Positions 1 through 7,603 of a stretch of DNA of 42,315 bases are shown piece after piece. The stretch is taken from contig NZ_BMRI01000041.1 of the NCBI RefSeq assembly GCF_014648555.1, positions 26,614 through 68,928 of the forward strand. The letters are read 5' to 3'. Numbering within the stretch: the stretch's first letter is position 1; each line of letters begins with the position of its first letter. The translations under genes and the position numbers were made by a program. The DNA is from Kitasatospora griseola. GTDB taxonomy: Bacteria > Actinomycetota > Actinomycetes > Streptomycetales > Streptomycetaceae. Below the pieces are notes generated by a model, which was not told the DNA's origin, did no database searches, and was given only the letters and a program-made list of their open reading frames with translations.

Positions 1-2
1 AC

Positions 3-569
3 TGCGCCCCCTGCCGCGCGGCGGCAAACCTGCGCTCCGCCTTGTGCCAGGGCCGCACGGCCGGGTCGGCGACCGTGATCGACAGCATCGGCCAGCGGCT
101 GCGGCTCTCACCGACGGTCTGCGTCGATCTGCACGAACGGTGGGAATGGGCCCGGCTGATCATCGGCGGCCTGAATGAACTCCCTTACAGCTGCGATGAG
201 TTGATCGACGGTCTGCGCCCGGAACTGCTGCCGGGCTGGCCGGAGGAGTGGCTGACGCTGGACCGCGAACGCTGGGACCTGATGCGGCTGCACGCCCTGG
301 AAAGCCTGGCGCAGCAGTTCCAAGCGGCCCAGTGGTATGTGCCGGCGCTTCAGACCGCCCTCGCGGCCATCGCCATCGACCCGATCCGGGAGACCGCCCA
401 CCGCCGGGTCATCGAGATCCACATCGCCGAGGGCAACCCGGCCAGCGCGATCAAACGCTACCGCGACTACCAGGACTTCCTGCGGCGGGAGTTGAACGTG
501 GCACCGTCGTCCCAGATGGACGAACTGGTGGGCGAGTTGACGGGTGTTCACCCCACACCGAGAGCCTGA
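3..569 (+). CDS. SARP-family transcriptional activator, C-terminal part (5' end outside window)
   Basis: The frame is open from the left edge, so the N-terminal DNA-binding part lies outside the window and the first in-window start codon (TTG at 42) is probably not the true start. The visible part opens with ANLRSAL, typical of the end of the OmpR-like winged helix. It continues through a bacterial transcriptional activator domain of helical TPR-like repeats (WYVPALQTALAAIAIDP, HRRVIEIHIAEGN, LRRELNVAPSSQM). SARP proteins activate secondary-metabolite or other accessory gene clusters in Streptomyces; the target here cannot be told. The gene ends at 569 facing the minus-strand winged-helix genes, with a hairpin at 734-776 between them. 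The family call is confident; the role is inference. Confidence 0.85.
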   Translation, partial: CAPCRAAANLRSALCQGRTAGSATVIDSIGQRLRLSPTVCVDLHERWEWARLIIGGLNELPYSCDELIDGLRPELLPGWPEEWLTLDRERWDLMRLHALESLAQQFQAAQWYVPALQTALAAIAIDPIRETAHRRVIEIHIAEGNPASAIKRYRDYQDFLRRELNVAPSSQMDELVGELTGVHPTPRA

Positions 570-1192
570 CGTCGCCAGCACCGCCGCCGCGGGCAGGCGT
601 TGGTGGTCAGCGGGCGAGTGTGACGGTCAGTTCGGTGTCGGGGCAGGCTGCGGCGAGGCGGTGGAGGGTGTCGGCCTCGGCCTGGTCGATCGTCAGGCCC
701 AGCGGGCCGTCGATGAGCGGCACGGTGAGTGCCAAGGGCTGGTTTTCCGGATGCTAACTCCGAAAAACCAGCCCTTCGACGGCTATCTCTGCAGGTGGCT
801 TCCGAATCTACTGCTCCCCGATCGGGGACGGCCTTGATGGTGCGTCGGCGTCGGGCCTCGGTGTTGCCGATCTTGCGGGGGCCCGCGGCGCGGGCGTCCG
901 GGGTGATCTGGGGGGCTTCCAGCGCTTCGCCGACCAGACGCCGGATTTCCGGGTTGGACGCGAAGAAGTAGCGGGGGTTGACCCGGTAGTGGGTGGGGTC
1001 GGGGTTCTCCACCAGCTGCAGCGTCTCGAGTCGGGAGAGGGCCTCGTAGACGGTGGAGGCGGAGGTGCCGCAGTCGAAGGCGATCTCGTCGACGTCCGCA
1101 CTGATCAGGTCGAAGACCGCTCCGTGGCTGACGAGCCATTCCAGGGTGCTGCGCTGGCCTGCGGAGAGGTTGAGGGTGTACACGGGCGGCAT
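548..1192 (-). CDS. Winged-helix regulator or RepL-like protein, C-terminus doubtful
   Basis: The first ~95 residues form a winged helix-turn-helix: AGQRSTLEWLVSHGAVFDL, then CGTSASTVYEALSRLETL as the likely recognition region, then a wing ending YRVNPRYFFASNPEIRRL. The phrase 'Y-x-V-N-P-R-x-x-F' recurs in the neighbour ending at 1812 and resembles plasmid RepL-like and MarR-like proteins of actinomycetes. Beyond about residue 118 the translation becomes Arg/Pro-rich, uses a rare TTA codon and crosses the hairpin at 734-776, so the native stop may have been lost by a small deletion near 830. It is the third of three same-strand winged-helix genes. The function may be transcriptional control or plasmid-type replication; the sequence does not decide. 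Confidence 0.6.
   Translation of the reverse strand: MPPVYTLNLSAGQRSTLEWLVSHGAVFDLISADVDEIAFDCGTSASTVYEALSRLETLQLVENPDPTHYRVNPRYFFASNPEIRRLVGEALEAPQITPDARAAGPRKIGNTEARRRRTIKAVPDRGAVDSEATCRDSRRRAGFSELASGKPALGTHRAAHRRPAGPDDRPGRGRHPPPPRRSLPRHRTDRHTRPLTTNACPRRRCWRRQALGVG
734..776. terminator. Long near-perfect hairpin between convergent genes
   Basis: The arms at 734-750 (AAGGGCTGGTTTTCCGG) and 760-776 pair over 17 bases with one mismatch around a 9-base loop. It lies downstream of the SARP gene and inside the poorly conserved C-terminal extension of the minus-strand reading frame. A bidirectional terminator would fit, although there is no clear T-run. A remnant of a mobile-element end is the alternative. 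Confidence 0.5.
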
Positions 1193-1393
1193 GCCGAGGC
1201 TGTCCGGGTCGAACCCGCCATGGCTTTGGTGGCGGCAATCATCGGCCGGCCTGCTCAGCGTGTGCCCGCCCCTGAACCTGCTGGCGGATCAGAGACCTGG
1301 GCAGAACTCCGCCTTCGGCGAAGCCAGTGACCGAACCCCATGCCCAAGTCAGGCCCGCCTGCGCGTGGGCGCCCAGGCGGGTCGTTGGGTGAG

Positions 1394-1834
1394 TCAGACG
1401 GCGACGAGGTTGGGTCGCCCGGTGGGGCGGGGCGGCTGCTTCCGGTAGAGCGGGGCCGCGATGTCCGGCAGGCGGCCTTCGCGGACATCGAGTGCGGCTT
1501 CGCGGAGCGCGGCTTCCATCTGGGGTTGGGAGCTGTACTTGGCGATGAACGGGTGGAGCCGGTAGTTGTGGCCGCGGCCGTCGCCGCTGCGGATGACGAG
1601 GTGCCGGTCGACGAGGCACTTCATTCCGCGGCTGACGGCGGATTCGGCGAGGCCGAGCCGTTCGGCCATCTCGACCTGGCTGTGGCGGACTTCGCCGCCG
1701 GGCTGCTGCAGTTCGGACATGATGCCGAGCACGGCAATCGCGGACGGCGTCAGCTTCAGGCGGGGGATCATGCCGAGCACGCCGGAGGGGGTGATCTCCA
1801 TGGGGTCCTCCTCAGCTCTCGCGGGCGAAGTCAT
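1394..1834 (-). CDS. MarR-like winged-helix protein
   Basis: A 146-residue protein with a winged helix: LTPSAIAVLGIMSEL, HSQVEMAERLGLAESAVSRG (helix-turn-helix) and a wing with DGRGHNYRLHPFIAKY. The wing strand resembles the 'YRVNP' segment of its two neighbours, which suggests the three arose by duplication. It overlaps the end of the upstream gene (stop at 1812) by 23 bases. The second Met, at METIT-like position MEITPSG, is a plausible alternative start. It probably binds DNA as a dimer; no ligand or target can be read from the sequence. Confidence 0.75.
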   Translation of the reverse strand: MTSPARAEEDPMEITPSGVLGMIPRLKLTPSAIAVLGIMSELQQPGGEVRHSQVEMAERLGLAESAVSRGMKCLVDRHLVIRSGDGRGHNYRLHPFIAKYSSQPQMEAALREAALDVREGRLPDIAAPLYRKQPPRPTGRPNLVAV

Positions 1835-2408
1835 CGGGCCCGATCGTATCGGGGAACTCAGAGGCGAGCTTCTCTGCCCGGACCAGGGCTAGGACGCCGT
1901 TCTGCTCGTCACCGTTACCGCGGAAGCACAGGCGGGGGTTGACGTCGTACTGGCCGCGCTTCTTGTGCCGGCGGATGTAGTTGAGCTCGCAGAGCCTGCC
2001 GATGGCGGAGTTGACGCTGCTGCGGGCGACGCCGAGCTCGTTGGCCATCTCGACCTGGGTCTGGTTGATCTGTCCGCGGTTCTGCGAGCCCATCATGTGC
2101 AGCAGGACCGCGACTTCGACCGGGCTGAGGCGGTGCGCGACGATGCACCGGGCCAGGACCTTGGCGAGGAACCAGTTGCTGGTAAGCGAGTAGCCCATGG
2201 AGCCGGCCATGTCGTGGGCGGCGCGGCGGGGGCGGAACTTGACGGTGACTTCGTCGACGGCCGGGCCGGCGGGTTGCGCGGCGATGTCCATCGCGAGCTG
2301 TTCGCCGAAGCGGTCGAGCAGGCTGACGAGCTCGGGCTCGGCTGCGGATCGGACCGGCCGGGGCTTGGGTGCTGCGCCGGCAGGACCGGTCCGTCGTTCT
2401 GCTCGCAC
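1812..2408 (-). CDS. Winged-helix DNA-binding protein, RepL-like
   Basis: A 198-residue protein. An N-terminal ~80 residues without clear motif is followed by a winged helix: SPVEVAVLLHMMGSQ, QTQVEMANELGVARSSVNSA (helix-turn-helix) and a wing ending GQYDVNPRLCFRGN. The 'NPR-x-x-F-R-G-N' ending is characteristic of RepL-type replication proteins and related actinomycete regulators. It is the first gene of a three-gene run on the minus strand. The ~400 bases upstream hold several copies of short inverted sequences (CTTGCGG/CCGCAAG and GGACACTT/AAGTGTCC) that could be its binding sites. Whether it regulates transcription or starts replication is not decided. Confidence 0.75.
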   Translation of the reverse strand: MRAERRTGPAGAAPKPRPVRSAAEPELVSLLDRFGEQLAMDIAAQPAGPAVDEVTVKFRPRRAAHDMAGSMGYSLTSNWFLAKVLARCIVAHRLSPVEVAVLLHMMGSQNRGQINQTQVEMANELGVARSSVNSAIGRLCELNYIRRHKKRGQYDVNPRLCFRGNGDEQNGVLALVRAEKLASEFPDTIGPDDFARES

Positions 2409-3400
2409 GGTGCCTCCTGAGACGGATTGGTCGTCATGACACTAGCGGAACTTGCGGATGGCTCGAAGTTTCGATGCGGCGAGTCGCAACTCTTGTCCAC
2501 GGGAGGCGACACCGGGCGGCCGCAGAGCAGTACCGGCGGGCGGGAGCACATCAGCGAATCTTGCAGATATCTTCAAGTTTCTTCTTGCAGGCTCGGGCAG
2601 GGTCCCGAGGGGCCCCGCTCCGACTCGAAGTTAGCGTCCACCGCAAGAAGACTTGCGGCCTGTCGCAAGTTTTAGTCGTGAGGTGAGGACACTTGGGCTG
2701 GAAGTGTCCTGAGCCCGGGACACTTCCCCGTCGGCTGCATCGGCGACTGCACGGAGGCGAACTGTGGAAAACTTTCAGCGATCCGCAACTCTTCCTGCTC
2801 ACTGTCCCCGCCCACGGGGCACTTCGACCTCTTCAATGTCCGCTAGGACCAGACATTGCGCTTTACAAACCAGCAGGTCAGAAGCCATTTGCCGCCTGCG
2901 GCCTCTTACTAAAGACGCCAGCCCCCCTTCCTTCCCTCGCCGACTGCGGGTGTCACCTCAGCTGTTGAGGCCGACTGCGTATCGCTGTTCACCGGCACAC
3001 GCCCTCAGCGACCCGCGCAGGTCCGGAACTTGATCTCGAACCTCTCCTGGCGGACATCAACCACAGCACGGACGCATGGACAGTCCTGCACCTGACTGAG
3101 GGCATCGCCATCAGTCTTCAGGTGGCGACCTGGGTACCACCCTGTTCCTGGGCAGTAGGGCTCGCCCGAAGTTCGCAGATGCCGCCTTCGACGGCGAAGT
3201 CTTGGCACTGCCAGTGGTACGGTCCGCAGTTCGGCAGCGCCAGCAGCAGCGGAGGGGCCGTCCCGGGACCCCGCTGCCCGTACGGCGAGATCCAAGAGCC
3301 ATCCCATCTACCTTCGTCCCAAGATCCCGAACACCCGGAGAAGGATGCAGCAGACGTTCTTCGTCAGGAACCACGGCCCTTCGGGGCCGGGGAAGCAGTA
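2409..3400. other. Gene-poor region with repeated short palindromes
   Basis: No reading frame here shows Streptomyces codon bias or a recognisable motif. The left part (2440-2800) is less GC-rich and holds the repeat cluster listed separately. From about 2800 to 3400 nothing recognisable was seen; the sequence looks like decayed coding DNA. Confidence 0.6.
2449..2789. repeat. Cluster of CTTGCGG/CCGCAAG and GGACACTT motifs, possible operators or iterons
   Basis: A perfect inverted repeat CCGCAAG-aaga-CTTGCGG spans 2641-2658. Further copies are CTTGCGG at 2451-2457 and CGCAAG at 2664-2669, with the variants TCGCAAC at 2484-2490 and CCGCAAC at 2783-2789. A second motif, GGACACTT, occurs at 2687-2694 and 2718-2725, with its complement AAGTGTCC at 2702-2709. 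All lie directly upstream of the winged-helix gene starting at 2408. Binding by the encoded proteins, as operators or as iterons of an origin, is inference. Confidence 0.45.
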
Positions 3401-3402
3401 TG

Positions 3403-3756
3403 AGTCCTACGGGATCCGGGTCCCGCACGCGGTGACGGGTCGCCCGTGGCACGGCACCCGGTCGCATGCTCGGCGACAAAGCCTAATCAAGCAGGGCGAT
3501 CCGCGGCCTGCTTCGGCGTTCAGGTATCACCGCCGTGGTCCCCGAGCGTCGCGACCAGGCCGCCAACCGCAAACGGCGCGGAGCCGCCGGTGGCCAGCCA
3601 CCCACGCTTCGACCGCATCGCCTACCGTGACCGCAACGTGGTCGGACGCTGTTTCCCGAGCCTCAAGTAGTTCCGTGCCGTCGCCACCCGATTCAACAGA
3701 CTCTCCGTCCGCTACCGAGTCGACCTCGTCCTGGCCTCATTGATCCTCTGGTTCCG
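3403..3756 (+). pseudogene. IS5-family transposase, decayed C-terminal part
   Basis: Read in frame from ATGCTCGGCGAC at 3466, the sequence gives MLGDKA, a stop at 3484, then SSRAIRGLLRRSGITAVVPE and RRDQAANRKRRGAAGGQPP. After a frameshift near 3605 it continues FDRIAYRDRNVV, CFPSLK, a second stop at about 3668, and FRAVATRF. These match the C-terminal DDE region of IS5-type transposases: 'LGDKAYSS', 'VVPER', 'N-R-K-R', and 'Y-R-x-R-N-x-V-E-R' (here the E is G). Two stops and a frameshift show it is dead. It is not the same element as the intact IS at 38.7 kb. Confidence 0.8.
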
Positions 3757-3797
3757 AGAACCCGCCGGGCAGTCAACGGCTGCTCTGCAGCCCTGCA

Positions 3798-4487
3798 TCA
3801 GAACGGTGCCGGGTCCGGATACTGGGGGTGCCGGTCCACCCCCTTCATCAGGGAGAGTGTCCGTTCGTGTGTGTCGCCGACCCGATCGATCGCCCGCAGC
3901 CGGACGAAGACGTTCTCCACCTCGCCCAGGCTCTTCTCGTTGAACCAACCGATGAACATCAGGCCCTGGCCCGGAATCGGTCGGCCTCGCGCGATGAAGT
4001 CCAGGGTGAAGTCCTCCCGGCGCACCAGGCCTCTGGTTTCGATCGCGGACGAGGCCTCGTCGGACGTCCCCCAGTCTGTGAAGTCCACGGCACCGGCCCT
4101 GCGGGCGTCCTCAGTGAATGTCACCCAGTAGTCCATCTCGGTCACCGTTGCCATGTCCTGCGCGCCGTTGAACGCATGCACGGCCCAGACCAGTTGGCCC
4201 GCAGGGCCGATGCCGTCGACGATCCGAGCGAAGTACCCGATCGCCGGACGGACGGCCCGCGCGTACTGAGCCCGGGCGAGCCACGCACCGGAAGCCGCAA
4301 GCACAGCCGCCGTGGCGCTCTGGATGTCGAACAAGTCAATGTTCCAGGGCCAGTTCTCCAACGAGTCGCCGTGCAGGTTCTGCCGGATCACGGTGTGCAG
4401 CAGGAGCAGCCAACTTGCCGCGACCACTCCGATCAGCAGCCGAGAGAACACTCCGCTCCGCTGCACCACTCTCTGTTCGGTCTCCAT
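3798..4487 (-). CDS. Hypothetical membrane protein with two N-terminal transmembrane helices
   Basis: A 229-residue protein that I do not recognise. Residues ~14-32 (VFSRLLIGVVAASWLLLLH) are a clear transmembrane helix, and a weaker one follows near 55-68. The remaining ~155 residues are soluble and mixed alpha/beta, with no Cys pattern or catalytic signature; segments include MDYWVTFTEDARRAGAVDF and GQGLMFIGWFNEKSLGEVE. Codon bias is good over the whole length. There is no close partner gene: a nuclease remnant lies upstream and a dead transposase downstream. Confidence 0.7.
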   Translation of the reverse strand: METEQRVVQRSGVFSRLLIGVVAASWLLLLHTVIRQNLHGDSLENWPWNIDLFDIQSATAAVLAASGAWLARAQYARAVRPAIGYFARIVDGIGPAGQLVWAVHAFNGAQDMATVTEMDYWVTFTEDARRAGAVDFTDWGTSDEASSAIETRGLVRREDFTLDFIARGRPIPGQGLMFIGWFNEKSLGEVENVFVRLRAIDRVGDTHERTLSLMKGVDRHPQYPDPAPF

Positions 4488-4669
4488 GTCGCCCCCCTGG
4501 TGGCCCGTCGGGCCGGAGTCGCAGGGTAGAGCAACAGCACACCTGCCAGAAGAGGGCTTGCCACCCCAGGAACCGGTTCCGGCCAGTCGGCGACGGCCCG
4601 CGAAGACTCCTCGGCGCAGATTTCCGCCTTCAATCGGCTCCGATAAACCACCAAGTGATTATTCGTCAG

Positions 4670-4882
4670 CCAAGGTCCAGTCCAGACCGGCACGGAGTTC
4701 CAGGCCACCACAGCAGGACACGTAAGGACTGCCAAGGAAGACCCAGGACAGGTGGCACGTCCCCTGGGAGCCAATGAACGTCTTCGGGCCATGATGCCTG
4801 GCCTGGACGAGACGAGAATCCGCTGCCCGGCCGGTGTGGTGGCCGGGACGTCGCCGGCATCGCTGACGAGGCAGCCTCCCAC
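4670..4882 (-). pseudogene. Decayed fragment of an Mrr-like nuclease domain, paralogue of the gene at 5522-6373
   Basis: The minus-strand translation contains DVPATTPAGQRIL followed by frame-disrupted sequence. It aligns with DVLATTPAGQRILIQAKRYG of the intact gene at 5522-6373. At DNA level, 4765-4860 and about 5710-5805 share long near-identical runs (for example CGCTGCCCGGCCGG). The copy has lost the QAK catalytic motif by frameshift and keeps only ~70 codons. It looks like the remains of a tandem duplication. Confidence 0.65.
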
Positions 4883-4906
4883 CTCCGTCGCACCGCCAAC
4901 GGGACG

Positions 4907-5299
4907 TCAGTGGTCGTTGGCCAGGCCGTCGAGGAGGTCCGCGATTTGCTGGACGGTCACTGCGGCCGGGATCGGGCGGATCTCGTCCGGGTTGGATTCG
5001 ACCATGGCGACGGCGTGCGCACCCGGCGGGAGCAGGCCGAGGAACCATGCGATGGTGCCGGCCCAGGCCTCGGGCTCGGCGTCGCGGAGGATCAGGTGGC
5101 GGTGGTCGAAGTAGCTGCCGTGCCGGGGCTCGCCGTCGACGTCGATCTCGAAGTCGATGTAGGCGCTGCGGCTCACCGGCGCGTACTTGTGCCAGACCTG
5201 CACGCCGGGGAAGCGCGTCTCCAGGCGTTGCTCGACCTGCCGGCCTCTCAGCGGCCACGTGGTGCCCTCGGGGGCGGCGACGAAGATCGTGTGCATCAT
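4907..5299 (-). CDS. Hypothetical 130-residue protein
   Basis: The start is supported by a Shine-Dalgarno ACGGAGG about nine bases before ATGATG (the second ATG is an equally good choice). The protein is soluble with no signal peptide. It is rich in aromatic and acidic residues (AYIDFEIDVDGEPRHGSYF, HLILRDAEPEAWAGTIAWFL), and the C-terminus is helical (VTVQQIADLLDGLANDH). No family was recognised. It lies between two Mrr-like sequences and may have been brought in with them. Coding potential is strong; the function is unknown. Confidence 0.75.
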   Translation of the reverse strand: MMHTIFVAAPEGTTWPLRGRQVEQRLETRFPGVQVWHKYAPVSRSAYIDFEIDVDGEPRHGSYFDHRHLILRDAEPEAWAGTIAWFLGLLPPGAHAVAMVESNPDEIRPIPAAVTVQQIADLLDGLANDH

Positions 5300-5317
5300 G
5301 GTGGGCCTCCGTCAAGG

Positions 5318-5440
5318 TCAGGGGACGACGCGGACGTTGCTCTTCACGTGGTTCGCGGCGAGCAGGTACTGCCAGTACCGGCCAGCAAGGAGAGTCGAGC
5401 GGATCGGCCGGCCGTAGAACGTCGCCGCGGTGAGACTCAC
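5318..5440 (-). CDS. Possible small protein of 40 residues
   Basis: The GTG at 5440 opens a frame reading SLTAATFYGRPIRSTLLAGR then YWQYLLAANHVKSNVRVVP, ending 18 bases before the next gene starts at 5299. Codon use is GC3-rich and the sequence is protein-like. No strong ribosome binding site was found, and the same frame runs a little further upstream without a start. It may therefore be the C-terminal stub of a lost gene rather than a true small gene. Confidence 0.35.
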   Translation of the reverse strand: MSLTAATFYGRPIRSTLLAGRYWQYLLAANHVKSNVRVVP

Positions 5441-5521
5441 AAGCTGGCCAAGGTCTTCCCGCGCCCAGCGTCCGGCGCCACCCGGGCAGCTCCGGCCGCC
5501 TCCCGCCGTACTGAATGCGGG

Positions 5522-6373
5522 TCAACTCCAAGGCGGCCGAGCGGTTCCCTCTGCCCACAGGGCCAGCGCCCGGCGGTCGACGGCACGGATCCCGACCTGG
5601 GCGCAGAACGCGGCCGCGGCCCTGGTGAAGGTGCTGGTCGTGACGACCAGCGCGAGGTCGCAGCGGTGGACGTCGCGGTAGGTGCCGTTGACCTTCTGCA
5701 CGTCCTGGGAGCCCACCAGCGTCTTCGGGCCGTACCGCTTGGCCTGGATCAGGATCCGCTGCCCGGCCGGCGTGGTGGCCAGGACGTCCGCAGCGAGGTC
5801 ACCGGCGCCGCCGACGACCGTGACCTTCGTGCAGCCGTCGCGCCGGCACAGCACCGCCAGCGCGTGCTCGAATTCCTTCGGGCCCATCGCGAGGAACGCC
5901 CCGAGGTGTCGCAGCTGCGCGACCTGGCCCTCGTGTTCCCGCCGCGACGCCGCCACCCGGCCGCGCACCACTACCAGCACGACCGCCAAGGCGACGACCA
6001 GCAGGCCCAGCAGCAGCACCAGGTGGTGCAGGAGCCAGCCGACCAGGAGCACAGCCAGGATCACGGCGCCGGCGGCGAGGGTGAACACGACGATGCCGTG
6101 ATCACGGGCCTGCGCGCGGCGCTTGGCGCTGCGGCGTCGCCGAACGGGCCTGCGGGCTACGGCGCTCCCCTCCTCCGGGCCGGAATCCTGGCCGAGAGCG
6201 TAGGAGGCGGCGGCCGCTCGTCGCAGGCGGTCGGGTCCAACCGGCCGGATCGCGGCGGTCGGTGGCCGAACGGGCCGTGTTGCCCAAGGCCGAACTTCCC
6301 GATCACGCCCCACGACCGCCACACTTCTGGCACTCTCACCCAGAGCATCCGAAGCATCACTTGAGGTAGGCAA
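5522..6373 (-). CDS. Membrane-anchored Mrr-like restriction endonuclease
   Basis: A long Arg/Pro-rich N-terminus is followed by two hydrophobic helices (about residues 94-113 and 116-137). A C-terminal Mrr-type PD-(D/E)XK domain follows: GPKEFEHALAVLCRRDGC (helix with Glu), GGAGDLAADV (Asp192), RILIQAKRYG (Gln210-Ala-Lys212), and the downstream YRDVHRCDLALVVTTSTFT strand. Mrr domains cut DNA, often modified DNA; tethering to the membrane is a known variant. The TTG at 6373 overlaps the ATG of the divergent gene, so the true start is probably further in. It is likely a defence nuclease. A decayed paralogue lies at 4670-4882. Confidence 0.8.
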   Translation of the reverse strand: MPTSSDASDALGESARSVAVVGRDREVRPWATRPVRPPTAAIRPVGPDRLRRAAAASYALGQDSGPEEGSAVARRPVRRRRSAKRRAQARDHGIVVFTLAAGAVILAVLLVGWLLHHLVLLLGLLVVALAVVLVVVRGRVAASRREHEGQVAQLRHLGAFLAMGPKEFEHALAVLCRRDGCTKVTVVGGAGDLAADVLATTPAGQRILIQAKRYGPKTLVGSQDVQKVNGTYRDVHRCDLALVVTTSTFTRAAAAFCAQVGIRAVDRRALALWAEGTARPPWS

Positions 6374-6573
6374 TGCAGTTCACCTTCAGCGCGATCGCGC
6401 TCCTCGGCGTCATCATCGTGCTACGCCTGCGCAGGCCGACCCAGCCGCGCACCCGCTTCGACGAGAAGCTGAGCGCGGTGTGCTGCGTGGTCTTCGGCGT
6501 CCTGATCGCCGCCACCCCGGCCGGCCAGGCCATCCTGGACTTCGTGGCCTCCCTCACCCAGAACATCCACTGA
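6373..6573 (+). CDS. Small two-helix membrane protein
   Basis: A 66-residue protein whose ATG is preceded by GAGGT at a good distance. It has two hydrophobic stretches (FSAIALLGVIIVL at 4-17 and AVCCVVFGVLIAATPAGQAIL at ~34-54, given here by their edges) joined by a basic loop with RRPTQPRTRFDEK. No enzymatic motif is present. Small proteins of this kind occur in actinomycete mobile elements, but that does not assign a function. It is divergent from the Mrr-like gene and precedes another membrane-anchored gene on the same strand. Confidence 0.65.
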   Translation: MQFTFSAIALLGVIIVLRLRRPTQPRTRFDEKLSAVCCVVFGVLIAATPAGQAILDFVASLTQNIH

Positions 6574-6747
6574 CCGCGACCCTCGTTTCCGGCCCTTCCG
6601 CCCCGGAACAGCGGCAGCCGGCGGGTTCTCCTCAACGGCATCGTCGCGTCCTTCGCCGTCGCCACCCACTGATCCCGCGTCCGACAGCAGACCGCGGACA
6701 CCACCGCCGCGACCGGAGCGCACCCGCACACACCCAGAGGAGAAGCC

Positions 6748-7506
6748 ATGGCGGAAACCGTGTGGACCACACTGTTCTGGTCAGGCCTGCCAGTCCTGGC
6801 CGTCCTGGTCGCCGCAGCCCGACGGAGGAACCGCTACCCCGGTACCTGGCGGCACGCCTTCGACCCCCGCTACAGCCAGGAGCGACAGAAGTTGAGCACG
6901 GCCCGGGAGAACCTGTACCGGGCCGAGCACAACCTGGCGGCCCAGCAGGAGCACGCCCGCTCGGCCGCAGCCGACGCCGCACGCGAGCATCAGGCCCGAG
7001 TGAGGAAAGCCGAGCTCCGCCTGGCCGCACTGCGCGACCCCGACTTCAACGGAGCGCTGCTCCACTCCCTCGGGGACCGCCTGGACCTGTACGAGCGCGC
7101 CCTTCGGGTCGGCACCGAAACCACCCACCCGCTCCTCGGGCTCACGATCGACGACCAGTACTCCCCCACGGAGGCCTACATCTATCTGACCCCGCACGAC
7201 GGCCGACGCGAGCTGCTCACCCTCGCGCTGGAGAACACCCCGGAGGCGGACGTTCGGGCCTTCGTCGTCCAGGTTCACAACGCCATCGCCAACGTCGGCG
7301 CCGCGAGTCAGCGGCTCCGGGCCCTCATTCCCAAGGCCAAGGCGGACCTGGAGCGCGTCACCGCCGACACCGGCGACCGCCGCCGGGCCGAGCAGAAGGC
7401 ACAGCAGGTCACCGCCCAGTTGAACCTTCGCGTCCTCCAGGCCCGACGGGAAGTGGATGCTGCCTGCGGCCGTTGGCAGCAGCTGACCGGCGAACGACCC
7501 GGATAA
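6748..7506 (+). CDS. Membrane-anchored coiled-coil protein of unknown function
   Basis: A 252-residue protein with a clear ribosome binding site (GAGGAGAAGCC before ATG). Residues ~7-24 form one transmembrane helix followed by a basic stop-transfer stretch (ARRRNRYPG). A long coiled coil (about 45-115, rich in Ala, Glu and Arg) precedes a compact middle part (LLGLTIDDQYSPTEAYIYL), and a second coiled coil covers about 185-245. The fold suggests a scaffold tethered to the membrane. It follows the small membrane protein by 174 bases and could share its transcript. No family was recognised. Confidence 0.7.
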   Translation: MAETVWTTLFWSGLPVLAVLVAAARRRNRYPGTWRHAFDPRYSQERQKLSTARENLYRAEHNLAAQQEHARSAAADAAREHQARVRKAELRLAALRDPDFNGALLHSLGDRLDLYERALRVGTETTHPLLGLTIDDQYSPTEAYIYLTPHDGRRELLTLALENTPEADVRAFVVQVHNAIANVGAASQRLRALIPKAKADLERVTADTGDRRRAEQKAQQVTAQLNLRVLQARREVDAACGRWQQLTGERPG

Positions 7507-7603
7507 GAGCGCTCTGCCGTCGCGGTCGGGCGGGATTCGCTGAAGGGCCGGTGCGCGCTGCCAGTCGGCCTCGCGGCGCACGCGCAGCCAGGCCGAAAGG
7601 CTG

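Noticed and set aside
2551..2802. An 83-codon minus-strand frame in the palindrome region
   Set aside because: Poor codon bias, many Ser, Cys and Arg residues and no ribosome binding site; it covers the inverted repeats.
4910..6364. A 484-codon plus-strand frame
   Set aside because: It is antisense to the hypothetical gene at 4907-5299 and to the Mrr-like nuclease, without protein-like composition.
7507..7603. Terminator between the convergent genes ending at 7506 and 7604
   Set aside because: Only short, loosely spaced GC stems are present, which are expected by chance in this composition.
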